49,053 nucleotides of DNA from CBDDBX01 sp965225955 (GCA_965225955.1 CBDDBX010000003.1:1-49053), one strand, 5' to 3'; positions 35,114-48,458 are shown, counted from the stretch's first letter. Numbers and translations: made by a program. Notes: generated by a model not told the origin, from the sequence alone.

Positions 35114-35998
35114 CTACTTAAGAAAAACGTGCTTCCTGTGCCAGTCTAAGAAACGGTTATTCTCTTCATGCATATTAATCTTACAATTCTTATCTATACT
35201 AAGAGCTATCATATCTTCTTCAGCAATTTGAGTAGAAATTATCAGTATTCCATTAGCAGCAAAGCTAATAAGTCCTTTATCAAAAAGTAGATCATATGTT
35301 GCTGACAACAATAAACCGTTATAAGGGTTTAATCGCTCTTCATTTGTAGAATATTGCCAAGGTTTAATATGAGAAGCTTTTAGTAACCTTGAATCTTTAC
35401 AACCAGTGATCATACAATACTTATGCAGTTTAATTAAATCTTTTCTAAATTTACCTTGTCCAATTCTAGCCCTCTGCAGAGATTCTCTTTCTGTAGCACT
35501 GACTGTGGAAAATGTCAGGATATCTTTCATATCCTCCTCATAAACATGCCGTTGATCTACAGCATTAATTTTATCAAGTAAAATTGTATCATCTTTTGGT
35601 ATCCAGAATTTCTTGGGATTACCAAATGCCCCCTTGTTTTTAAACTTGCAATCAATTTTCGAGCAAAAGTGCTTATAGTGTAGAAGCATTTGGTTGTTTA
35701 TTGCAGGTTTATGTCCTAAAATATTTCTTCCAGAAATAGCCTCATTAGTATCAGTCCCTATTCTACCTTCATTATTATATAGATCGTGCTTTTCTGAAGA
35801 ATTATTTTTATATCCAGCAAATTTACTAGGGATAAAATGTATGTCATTTTCGCATAAATATGGCAAGAAACAGATCCCCTCCTCAATATACCCTCTATAT
35901 TTATCTTTCTTGTTATTTGAAGTCATATAAGATTCAAAAGTAATAATGTTATTCTCTATATCTTCTAAAGTCTCAATTAAAGCGAAGTTATCTTCCAC
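35114..35998 (-). CDS. HNH endonuclease with an uncharacterised N-terminal domain
   Basis: 294 aa. The C-terminal HNH (HNH_2-like) domain spans about 190-275: CMITGC with the Cys pair, LLKASHIKPW with the first His, NPYNGLLLSATYDLLFDKGLISF with Asn and the later motif. The N-terminal half contains FIPSKFAGYKNN and GRIGTDTNEAIS, features seen in HNH proteins that may carry a DNA-recognition domain. I cannot name it. Predicted to cut DNA, perhaps modified or foreign. Convergent with the preceding gene, possibly as part of an acquired defence patch, and it shares that gene's use of CAA for Gln. Confidence 0.75.
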   Translation of the reverse strand: MEDNFALIETLEDIENNIITFESYMTSNNKKDKYRGYIEEGICFLPYLCENDIHFIPSKFAGYKNNSSEKHDLYNNEGRIGTDTNEAISGRNILGHKPAINNQMLLHYKHFCSKIDCKFKNKGAFGNPKKFWIPKDDTILLDKINAVDQRHVYEEDMKDILTFSTVSATERESLQRARIGQGKFRKDLIKLHKYCMITGCKDSRLLKASHIKPWQYSTNEERLNPYNGLLLSATYDLLFDKGLISFAANGILIISTQIAEEDMIALSIDKNCKINMHEENNRFLDWHRKHVFLK

Positions 35999-36685
35999 TT
36001 ATTCCTCCAATTGTATTTCACATCTCACTTATGAATATATCTGATGGTGATTTTGATGTAAAGGATCTGCCCCTTTCAAAACTCAACATGGATATTTGCA
36101 AACAGCTGGGGTTTCTTTGATTTTGGGATTTATATTTTACTTTTAACCACTGAATGAAGTAGCGAAGCGAATGAATGAAAATTAAGGTCAAATGGGTACA
36201 GCGCCATGGCTCTGCCAGTCACGAGCTTGCGAGAGAATAGCTCGCAACTGTCTCATTATACACAATTTATATTTTACTTTAGGCCGTTAAAGTAAAATAA
36301 GAACCCTGAATTTTGCTATGAATGAGGGTAGAAATAGATTCTACCACTACGAGTGTTTGTTGATTTGTGTAGGATAATAAAAGTTGTACTGTTGTGGCTG
36401 CTATTAAAGTCTTTAAAACCACCCCGGCCTCATTCTTCGGCCACACCTCCTTTGAAAGGAGGGATGTGGTGATTTTAGTTATGGATTGTGCTGATGCAGA
36501 AAAAACTGGTTGATGATTATGTAGGGGCCAGGCATGCCTTGCCCTTGCGTCTTGTTAAAATCCCCTCCTTATTTTCAGCATTCCAAAGGAATAGCTTAAA
36601 ATCGGAGGAGGGGTGCCTGGTACTCCAGGCGGGGTGGTATTAGAAAGCCCACCACAATTTCTCGCAAGCTCGCCCCTCAATACCC
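35999..36685. repeat. Repeat-rich region without genes
   Basis: It contains a GCTTGCGAGAGAATAGCTCGC hairpin-like word (36223 on), the GGGTAGAAATAG...TCTACC palindrome (36325-36346), a block (36365-36440) shared with 33515-33597, CCTCCTTTGAAAGGAGG (36447 on), AGGCATGCCTTGCCC (36530 on) and GTGCCTGGTACTCCAGGC (36614 on). No coding signal. Confidence 0.6.
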
Positions 36686-38050
36686 CTACTTCAGAGGCAC
36701 GGGCATTTTGACGGGGACTTTCCCGATGTCACTGTGGGCATACCATTTATTAATTTCACCGATAAGTCTTCTGTAGAAATCCGGTGATGTTTTTCCTTTA
36801 TCGGGAACAAACATGCAATGTGGCAGTTTATTCTGATCTGTCTGGTGACTGAAAAATGCTGTTCCTTCATTGTCTTCATTCCACATTGCATAGGAGTAAT
36901 CATTTATTCCCAGTTCTTTATAGAATCGGAACTGCTCCCAGATGAACTGTCCGCACTCTCTCGGTACAAAATAGGGTTCAGAGCTATCTCTGCTCCTGCT
37001 GTAGTATCTGGTTTTGGGGAATTCACGTTTTACCAGATTGTGCCATGAAAAACCTGGCCACATTATTGGCTGATATTTTATTCCGTGACTTCTACAAAGT
37101 TCATACTGATCTTTCAGCATTCCTTTATATTTATCGAAATTGGTGTTATTGAATCGGCCAACTGTCCAGGGTGAGATTGTATCAAACATGAGATATACCT
37201 GCAGAAATCCGGGTTTGCTATCATAAGCTTCCCAGCTCCAGTAAAAAGGTACACCACCTTCAACATAAGCATGTGCAGGATTTGTTGCTCCACCTTTAAG
37301 CCAGTTTATAATTCCTGCTGCCTGTTCAGGCTTACCATTTCTATCAAAAAATCCAAGTCCCCATATTGCAATAGCAGGTTTACCGTCTATTCTTTCCCAT
37401 GCAGAATTATACAGGTTAAAGCGATTATTGAGCTCCTGCCAGAACAGTCGTATTTTTCTGAAAAGGTACATCTCCTGAACTCCGGTAATATCAAGTTCTG
37501 CTTTAACTTTGAGGTTGTAAACCGGAGCATATTCCAGATACATTCTCAGAATAGCAAAATCCCTCTCCATATCTTCTTTATTACCTACAAGAAAAATCTG
37601 TGGAGTTACTGTTTTAACTCCGGCTTTTGCCATATTTTCAAGATCTGTTTTTATGATAACCGGATCAAGACTACTAAAAAGTCTTACCGGAGTCCCATCA
37701 ATATTACAGTAGTTTTCAACTGCATAGAGTGAAGCTCCTCTCTTCTGATACATTTCAGGCAGAAACATGAAATCAACAGCTATATTGTTAACATGAGGTG
37801 TGCTCTGATTTCTGCTCCATCTCATGTATTGCCTGTTGGAAATTTCCCTCTCTGTAGTAAAAGGAAGCAGATACCTGTCTCCAGGTGTGCCAAACCAGGT
37901 CTGGGTTTTCATATTGAGCTGTAAATCATTATAACCACCCCTGAGTTCACTGTTACTTGCAAGTTCTCCCTCTTTAAATGCTGAAGACCCCGGACTTTGG
38001 CAGCTGCAGAAAAGTAGAGTTATGAGTATAAGTACAATTATTGCTTTCAC
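36686..38050 (-). CDS. GH99/GH71-like glycoside hydrolase lipoprotein
   Basis: 454 aa from a GTG at 38050, chosen because GGAGA lies 6 bases before it and it gives a clean lipoprotein signal (LLFCSC); the longer ATG frame adds 22 residues that do not look like a signal. The mature protein reads as a TIM barrel with segments AVDFMFLPEMY, GVKTVTPQIFL, LKVKAELDITG, KPAIAIWGLGFF, PFYWSWEAYD, IMWPGFSWHN and NDYSYAMWNEDNEGTAFF. This is the style of endo-mannanase/mannosidase-like GH99 or GH71 proteins. Catalytic acids are not assigned. It is probably exported to act on a mannan-like or other alpha-linked glycan. Confidence 0.55.
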   Translation of the reverse strand: MKAIIVLILITLLFCSCQSPGSSAFKEGELASNSELRGGYNDLQLNMKTQTWFGTPGDRYLLPFTTEREISNRQYMRWSRNQSTPHVNNIAVDFMFLPEMYQKRGASLYAVENYCNIDGTPVRLFSSLDPVIIKTDLENMAKAGVKTVTPQIFLVGNKEDMERDFAILRMYLEYAPVYNLKVKAELDITGVQEMYLFRKIRLFWQELNNRFNLYNSAWERIDGKPAIAIWGLGFFDRNGKPEQAAGIINWLKGGATNPAHAYVEGGVPFYWSWEAYDSKPGFLQVYLMFDTISPWTVGRFNNTNFDKYKGMLKDQYELCRSHGIKYQPIMWPGFSWHNLVKREFPKTRYYSRSRDSSEPYFVPRECGQFIWEQFRFYKELGINDYSYAMWNEDNEGTAFFSHQTDQNKLPHCMFVPDKGKTSPDFYRRLIGEINKWYAHSDIGKVPVKMPVPLK

Positions 38051-38463
38051 ATTTATCTCCGGGAAAATAGGTTGAAGCATACTGAATAAGATGTAATTAC
38101 AGGTAAATGGAAACAATACACATCAGACCATCAATTCCAATAAAAAATCTAACCACTCAACTGCTTATAAAGTTTCAGCAGAACAAATCAGTAACATTGG
38201 AAGCATTTTCAGAAACATCTACAGAAATTGAAACAACAGGCGGAAACGACAGAATACTTTAAAACAACATTTAACAGCTAACAGTTGTCAGAATTGTTAT
38301 ATTACAAACAGTTAAAATAAATTATATATTGATTGCTCTGGCAACTTCAAGAGTATTTGAATAATAATTCATTTTTTTGGAACATTATCCCGAATTAATT
38401 TTCTTCTTTCCGGCTGAGAAGTACATTCAGGATCGGGAGAGCTGACTATCTTATTCAGAATTT

Positions 38464-38814
38464 TTATATCTCTGTATTGTGGACTGTAACTTTGCCTGAT
38501 TTAACAACAATTCCGGTTGTTACTGGAGATATGTATTTCTTCATTATAAATCTCATTCTATAAGTTCCGGGCTTAAGCTTTACCAGCCTGTAGATTCCTT
38601 TCTCATCCGTTATAGTGCTGTGAGATCTCCCTACAAGTTCCACAGCAACACCCGCAAGGGGCTTATCTGTTCCCATTACCGTTACTTTACCCGCAAGAAT
38701 ACCCTTGCCCTCAGCTATTTCCCCGGTATACATTGCTTCTTTGGCACTCCACAATCCCGTGGAAAGAATTGCCAGAATCAGCAGAAGCATACAGCTATCC
38801 TGTAATAGTTTCAT
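38464..38814 (-). CDS. Secreted carboxypeptidase-regulatory-like (CarboxypepD_reg) protein
   Basis: 116 aa. Signal peptide (about 1-23) plus one beta-sandwich of the type usually found at the N-terminus of TonB receptors and on surface proteins: ILAGKVTVMGTDKPLAGVAV, STITDEKGIYRLVKLKPG, TYRMRFIMKKY. It is unusual as a stand-alone protein. It is upstream of the GH99-like gene on the same strand with a 413-base gap. That gap shows no gene or clear terminator, so co-transcription is uncertain. Confidence 0.75.
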   Translation of the reverse strand: MKLLQDSCMLLLILAILSTGLWSAKEAMYTGEIAEGKGILAGKVTVMGTDKPLAGVAVELVGRSHSTITDEKGIYRLVKLKPGTYRMRFIMKKYISPVTTGIVVKSGKVTVHNTEI

Positions 38815-39600
38815 GAGTCTCCATTTTGTAAATTTTTTTCATTACCCGGGGTTAATGTAATTAAACCCATTACTCAGGTTCCGGTGTTACTTTTACAGAT
38901 ATGACGGAATTTTATTAATGAAACAGAATTTACTATTCTTATTTACTATTATTCTACTAACAGACTAAATTCAGAGTGGAGAAACAGTGCGAATCACTCA
39001 ACAAAAACCTCATTTCTGATCAGTTTCCTGATAAATAAATAATATTTTTTATTTTATTGAAGGGATTTCATCTGCTTACTATTGTATTGCATCCCCACAC
39101 AACACCGACAATCACAGACCTACACTGACCCACAAGGACAAACACGGGCACAAACACAAACTTATGATATAAAATACATTATTTTGGTACTATGTGTATG
39201 TTGCTGTGATAAGGCTTATCTAAATGCAATTTAATTGCGTAGCTGAGTGATGTAGGGTAGCATCCATGTATGTCTACCGTTTAATTTGTTAAGACCGTCT
39301 TGAAAATAAGCAATGGAAGGAAACACTGGGGCATCCTTACAGGTGATTTTGTTATATATCAGGTGAACAAACGGACAAACGGGAGCATACAAGATATTCA
39401 CAAAGTGACAAGCTAACGCTTGCTCCCATCTTCGCAATTAGTCGTTGTTCGCAAGCTCACTACTCCTGCGAAGACCCCTACACACCGCGTTTCTTTTTAC
39501 ATAGTCCACTTTGTCCATCTGTGTCCACAAAGTCCACAATTTATACTTTAAATGAATTCGAGATCCAATCAATATATGTTATTTTTTGAGTAAAAAAAAA
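38815..39600. other. Gene-free region before the rRNA operon end
   Basis: No gene is supported. Periodic words (CACCGACAATCACAGACC, 39106 on) cover about 39100-39165. A reversed copy of the two-stem repeat lies at about 39412-39480, with pairing TCTTCGC/GCGAAGA. 39500-39540 has TCCACTTTGTCCATCTGTG words. A 68-codon minus frame here runs through the repeat and is rejected. Confidence 0.5.
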
Positions 39601-39716
39601 GCCGACAACTACCTACTTTCCCACCCCGTTACCAGGGCAGTATCATCGGCATTGAAGGTCTTAACTTCCGGGTTCGGTATGTAACCGGGTGTGGCCCCTT
39701 CATTATGGTTGTCGGC
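39601..39716 (-). rRNA. 5S ribosomal RNA, distal copy
   Basis: 116 bases. The terminal helix GCCGACAAC / GTTGTCGGC closes the molecule, and the conserved loop words GGGTTCGGTAT and CCCACCCC are present. It is the last gene of the rRNA operon. Its terminal helix differs from the other 5S copy by compensating changes. Confidence 0.95.
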
Positions 39717-39760
39717 GATAATATTGCGAATTAAAAATTTAAAAATCATAAGAAAAAAAA

Positions 39761-39876
39761 GCCGATAGCTACCTACTTTCCCACCCCGTCACCAGGGCAG
39801 TATCATCGGCATTGAAGGTCTTAACTTCCGGGTTCGGTATGTAACCGGGTGTGGCCCCTTCATTATGGCTATCGGC
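39761..39876 (-). rRNA. 5S ribosomal RNA, proximal copy
   Basis: 116 bases, near-identical to the neighbouring copy inside, but with terminal helix GCCGATAGC / GCTATCGGC. The two copies are 44 bases apart, so the operon yields two 5S molecules. Confidence 0.95.
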
Positions 39877-39978
39877 GATAATATTGCTGATTAAAAAAAA
39901 TTATTAACTATTTATGTCAAACTTTTCATTGAAATTGTCGAATTAGATCTGCTGGAGTAAAGCAGTTTAAACTTTATG

Positions 39979-42931
<2,953 letters not shown>

Positions 42932-43043
42932 AATAAGTTTAATTTACCTTACTTATCCAGCAAATCTAATACAACAATTTCAATAAAAAAGTCAAAGAAC
43001 TATTTATGTAATATATATCTTAATTACAAAATTTGAATCATCT

Positions 43044-43116
43044 GGAGAATACAGGGCTCGAACCTGCGACCTTCTGGATGCAAACCAGACGCTCTCCCAG
43101 CTGAGCTAATTCCCCA
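43044..43116 (-). tRNA. tRNA-Ala (TGC)
   Basis: 73 bases between 16S and 23S. The acceptor stem has the alanine G3-U70 pair, the anticodon loop TTTGCAT gives TGC, and the T-arm GGTTCGAGCC is normal. CCA is not encoded, unlike in the adjacent tRNA-Ile. Confidence 0.95.
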
Positions 43117-43157
43117 TACATACACCTACATATCAACTACGCAGAGCACCCGATACA

Positions 43158-43234
<77 letters not shown>

Positions 43235-43310
43235 AATATGAATCATTCAAATCTAAATAGAGCAAATGCGGATCATTTTCTTGATCGCTCACAAAACGCT
43301 AATCTCTTTA

Positions 43311-44873
<1,563 letters not shown>

Positions 44874-44880
44874 TATTTAA

Positions 44881-44894
44881 AGGACCGAAGTCCT
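44881..44894 (-). other. TTCG hairpin just before 16S
   Basis: AGGAC-TTCG-GTCCT on the minus strand, about 10 bases upstream of the 16S 5' end. It is a very stable tetraloop hairpin, possibly a processing or leader element. Confidence 0.5.
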
Positions 44895-45060
44895 AAAAAT
44901 CAAACTAAAGGTTTTACCTATAATTTATTAAAAGAATTGATTTATTTTTACATTTGATTGTTTGGCATAAATCAAAACCAACTTATTCGTTTATCATAAA
45001 GATAACTCGATTGCTCCAAAGAACAACCCGTTGGTTCTGTTCAAACATTCGCTCTATTCA

Positions 45061-45074
45061 GATTTCAAAGATCC
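45061..45074 (-). promoter_or_regulatory. boxA-like antitermination site in the rRNA leader
   Basis: On the minus strand GGATCTTTGAAATC resembles the boxA consensus (GCTCTTTGAAA) bound by NusB/S10. It lies between the promoter and 16S, where boxA is expected. Confidence 0.5.
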
Positions 45075-45200
45075 TTATCACAGCCACCGGCTATGAAAAA
45101 AAATCGCTCCCTTTTTCAGAGACGCACCTTCTTAATGCCTTACAGCCTTTCTTGGTGGGTCGCTTCGAGATCGTCGTTGACCTCAGTGGGAACAGGGTCT

Positions 45201-45228
45201 ATTATACACGCTTCTCTAATTTGCGCAA
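45201..45228 (-). promoter_or_regulatory. rRNA operon promoter
   Basis: On the minus strand, -35 TTGCGC (45223-45228), a 16-base spacer and a perfect -10 TATAAT (45201-45206), followed by a GC-rich start region. About 330 bases upstream of 16S. Confidence 0.7.
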
Positions 45229-45240
45229 CCCCTAAAATCA

Positions 45241-45669
45241 ATTTTTTTTAACATTTCCTGAAAAGAAAACACATAAAAACCTCTGAAACCCGTATCAATT
45301 CAATGTTGAAGGAAATTGCCCGGATTATTATTTTTTTACTTATTATTAACATTGCTTCAAAGTGTTTCACTAAACAAAACGAACACTGAAAGATAGTCAT
45401 AATCGGCGTATCTATTGATATTCCATATAAACAATAAATTGCCGATTCAATAACAGAATGTTTTTTGGAACCAGTAAAAGCAATTCCATTGAGATTTTTT
45501 CCATTCACTTAAGGCGGTTTACACTTAGTGTCCTGTTAATTTATATATTCCCTATTTAATATGTCAGTTAATCAGGTGGGCCCTATCTATTCAGAAAATA
45601 TGAACAAATAAAAATCTGTTTCGTATTGAATTATACAGGCCTGATTCTAATAAGAAAAAAGGAGAGAAA
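45241..45669. other. Gene-free gap between divergent rRNA operon and frameshifted gene
   Basis: AT-rich. I see no gene or repeat I can support. A GGAGAG ribosome site for the next gene lies at its right end (45661 on). Confidence 0.4.
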
Positions 45670-46531
45670 ATGAAAAAAACTTATCTTATCTCTATTTTAC
45701 TGCTTCTAACATCATTTCTGACCGGCAGTAATAACAACGCAACCATTACCGGAACTCTTGAGGATTACAAATCCCAGTACATAGCCATAAACGGCAACTG
45801 GTTTAAAACAGATGAAAACGGAAAGTTCAGCAGAAGTATAGAAGCCGGATCATCTGATTTTATTAAGCTTAAACTGAAAAAACTATCAGATTGTTCATAA
45901 GACCCGGAAGTACACTGACCCTGCTTCTAAAAAAAGGTAATCCTCTTTCTGATATGATAGTCGAAGGTGAACATCAGAAGATAAATAGCTTTCTCATCAA
46001 AGAGCACCGGAACGAGAGTATACTTTATGACTACCTCAGGCAAAATGCTGGAGTACTGTTTCTCAAAGAACCAGATCAATTTACAGAAGAGCTTAACAGG
46101 CTATATAAACCTTTCTTTAAAAGAATTGAGCAATTTGCTGCTACCGGCAGAACAGGTAAAGATTTTAAAAGAAACAGATCGCATCTCTTACCTACTCTAA
46201 AGCAACTATTATGCTGAAGTATCCTATGTTCAGAGGCAGATACAGCAACACCTTCAACTATAAGGCACCGGATAGTTATTACACTTTTCTTAACGCTCTT
46301 AATTATGAAAATATAAAACTCCTTACAAATGAGGACTACAGGGGCTTTTGCAGCACACTGATTGAAAAAACAGCAAAAAGGAATTTCAAAAAAAGAGAAC
46401 AATCACCTCAACTCTATTTTGGAATACTTCATGAACGCGTTAACACTATCCTTAAGTATTTCAAAAACCGTGAAATCAAAACGAACTTCTTTATAAAGAA
46501 TTCGCAAGATATGTCGATGAGTATTATCTAA
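45670..46531 (+). pseudogene. TlpA/DUF4369-like N-terminal region broken by frameshifts
   Basis: The frame opens well: GGAGAG site, signal peptide (ISILLLLTSFLTG) and a DUF4369-like start ITGTLEDYKSQYIAINGNW. It then jumps frame at least twice. Frame 1 ends at 45900, while the sense continues from about 45885 as LFIRPGSTLTLLLKKG. That frame ends at 46217, but the natural reading moves near 46165 to a frame giving ASLTYSKATIMLKYPMFRGRY. A third shift near 46495-46510 would lead to EFARYVDEYYLKNM and straight into the hydrolase frame at 46537. All shifts fall in or near A-runs or T-runs. So 45670-47391 was one gene, or still is if these are sequencing errors. Confidence 0.7.
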
Positions 46532-46536
46532 AAAAC

Positions 46537-47391
46537 ATGACTCCACTTTTAGATAGATTCAGAAAAGAGTGCTCCAATAAAGAATACATTAAAAAGATCA
46601 GAGTTAAAGCTGAAAAGTACAGAGAAACCGGGAGCAGAATTCTTAAGAGAATATACAAGAGAGCGGGAAAATACGAACTGGAGGTATACATATGGTTACC
46701 GGAAAACTGGAACAGAAGTGACAGAAGAGGAGCAATAGCCTTCTTTCACGGTGGAGGATGGGAGTGCGGGAAACCATCCTGGGGCCAGTTGCAGTGTGAA
46801 GATTTAGCCGGAAGGGGTTATGTAGCCATGTCTTTTGAATACAGACTTATTACTGAGCATGATGCTACACCTGTTGAGTCGATGATAGACGCTAAGTCTG
46901 CAATAAGATGGCTGAGGCAGAATGCCCGGAATTATGGAGTTAATCCCAATCAGATTGCTGCCTTAGGTTTTTCAGCAGGAGGCCACATAGCTGCCTGCAC
47001 TGTTACAACTGATATGTATAATGAAGAACATGAAGACAAGAGAGTTAGTTCCAGAGCTAATGCTCTCATTCTCTGGTCAGCAGCTGTTAAAACCGATAAG
47101 GATAAATGGTTTTCAGAGCACCTGAAAGGAGATTTCAGAAAAGAGTACAACCCTGCTGGCTGTGTTACAAAAGGGCTTCCACCAACAATCATATTTCATA
47201 GGGACAGAGACTATCTGGTTCCTCTCAAATATAACAGGAAATTTTCTCAGGATATGCAGAAAGCCGGCAACAGATGCGATTTACATATCTATAAAGGGCA
47301 GGGGCATCTGGGCTGGAGCAGGCAGAATGTTGAAGATGTGAGACAAAAGAGTGATAGTTTTCTTATGTCTCTCGGCTTTAAAAAAAGATAA
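46537..47391 (+). CDS. Alpha/beta hydrolase (acetyl-esterase-like), C-terminal part of a larger gene
   Basis: 284 aa as an open frame. Oxyanion-hole motif HGGGW (71-75), nucleophile Ser146 in GFSAGGH, a likely acid at Asp225 (HRDRDYLVP) and His257 (GQGHLGW). It resembles BD-FAE-type carbohydrate esterases and hormone-sensitive-lipase-like esterases. The ATG at 46537 has no ribosome site, and the same frame continues upstream as EFARYVDEYYLKN, matching the end of the TlpA-N-like region. I therefore read it as the catalytic domain of a two-domain secreted protein in which an esterase replaces the usual thioredoxin domain. Confidence 0.8.
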   Translation: MTPLLDRFRKECSNKEYIKKIRVKAEKYRETGSRILKRIYKRAGKYELEVYIWLPENWNRSDRRGAIAFFHGGGWECGKPSWGQLQCEDLAGRGYVAMSFEYRLITEHDATPVESMIDAKSAIRWLRQNARNYGVNPNQIAALGFSAGGHIAACTVTTDMYNEEHEDKRVSSRANALILWSAAVKTDKDKWFSEHLKGDFRKEYNPAGCVTKGLPPTIIFHRDRDYLVPLKYNRKFSQDMQKAGNRCDLHIYKGQGHLGWSRQNVEDVRQKSDSFLMSLGFKKR

Positions 47392-47402
47392 CTGCAGAAC
47401 AG

Positions 47403-48398
47403 CTATACTTTCAGGCTGTTTTTCTCCATCCAGTCATCGTTAAAAACAGTGCTTAGATAACGTGAGGCACTATCCGGGAAAATGGTTACAATTCGCGCTG
47501 TTTTATCCAGCTGGTTCAGTAGCTTCTGAACACCAAACATTGCTGAGCCACTGGAGCCTCCCGCCATCACACCTTCCTCTTTTACAAGGCGGCGGGCCAT
47601 GGTAAATGACTGCTGATCTGTAACTTTCCAGATATCATCTATATATTTAAAATCTATGCTTCCAATTATGAACTCATCTCCAAGACCTTCAAGAAGGTAA
47701 CCTGATGGTTCTGTTACTTTGCCTGTATGAAAATAGTCATAAAAGACTGATCCAATAGGATCCATAGCAATAACTTTTATAGAAGGATCCTGTTCTTTAA
47801 GATATTTTGATACCCCGCAAATGGTTCCCCCGGTTCCGATTCCTCCTATGAGATAGTCGATTTTCCCTTCCATCTGTTCCCAGATTTCAGGCCCGGTGGT
47901 TTTATAGTGAGCTTCCATATTATCTGAACTCTCATGCTGATCCGGAAAATATGATCCGGGAGTCTCTTCCACAATCTTATGAGCCAGATTATTATAACTC
48001 TCCGCATGAGATGGGTGAAGTGAAGTATCAGCTCTTACAATATCTACTCCAAGAGCCTTAAGCTGATCTGATTTTTCAGGACTTATTGTATCTCTTACAA
48101 CAACTTTAAGTTTATAACCTTTCTGTATAGCTACCAGAGCAAGTCCAAGAGCAGTATTACCAGATGAATTCTCAATAATCAGCTGCCCGTTCTTTATGAG
48201 ACCTTCCTTTTCTGCCTTCTCAATCATATATTTTGCAATTCTGTCTTTAACACTACCCATTGGGTTCAGAAATTCCAGTTTTGCAAAAACCTCAGATCCG
48301 GTTCTTTCCATCCCCCCGTTGAACATACGCTTTATCTTAACCATAGGAGTATTACCTACAACATCCAGTAAACTCTCAAAAACATTGGGTCGATTCAT
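47403..48398 (-). CDS. Cystathionine beta-synthase/cysteine synthase-like PLP enzyme
   Basis: 331 aa from the ATG at 48398 (AGGAG 5 bases upstream; a start 30 bases earlier lacks this). Fold-type II PLP enzyme: PLP Lys51 in NPMGSVKDRI, substrate loop NSSGNTALGLA, phosphate-binding GGIGTGGT, and a C-terminal PDSASRYLSTVFNDDWM typical of cystathionine beta-synthase. It has no regulatory CBS domains. It makes cystathionine or cysteine from serine, O-acetylserine or homocysteine; which one cannot be decided by eye. Convergent with the esterase gene, 11 bases apart. Unlinked to other sulfur genes here. Confidence 0.88.
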   Translation of the reverse strand: MNRPNVFESLLDVVGNTPMVKIKRMFNGGMERTGSEVFAKLEFLNPMGSVKDRIAKYMIEKAEKEGLIKNGQLIIENSSGNTALGLALVAIQKGYKLKVVVRDTISPEKSDQLKALGVDIVRADTSLHPSHAESYNNLAHKIVEETPGSYFPDQHESSDNMEAHYKTTGPEIWEQMEGKIDYLIGGIGTGGTICGVSKYLKEQDPSIKVIAMDPIGSVFYDYFHTGKVTEPSGYLLEGLGDEFIIGSIDFKYIDDIWKVTDQQSFTMARRLVKEEGVMAGGSSGSAMFGVQKLLNQLDKTARIVTIFPDSASRYLSTVFNDDWMEKNSLKV

Positions 48399-48458
48399 CT
48401 GATCTCCTGATACATACTGAAGATCCATTCTATATGAAAAGGTCTATAGAGTAAAGGA

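Noticed and set aside
8528..36640. Possible CRISPR array from the many short repeats
   Set aside because: The repeats are dispersed, degenerate, in both orientations and unevenly spaced. No regular repeat-spacer pattern and no cas gene is present.
39231..39437. A 68-codon minus strand open frame
   Set aside because: Its start lies inside a copy of the two-stem repeat, and there is no ribosome site or recognisable product.
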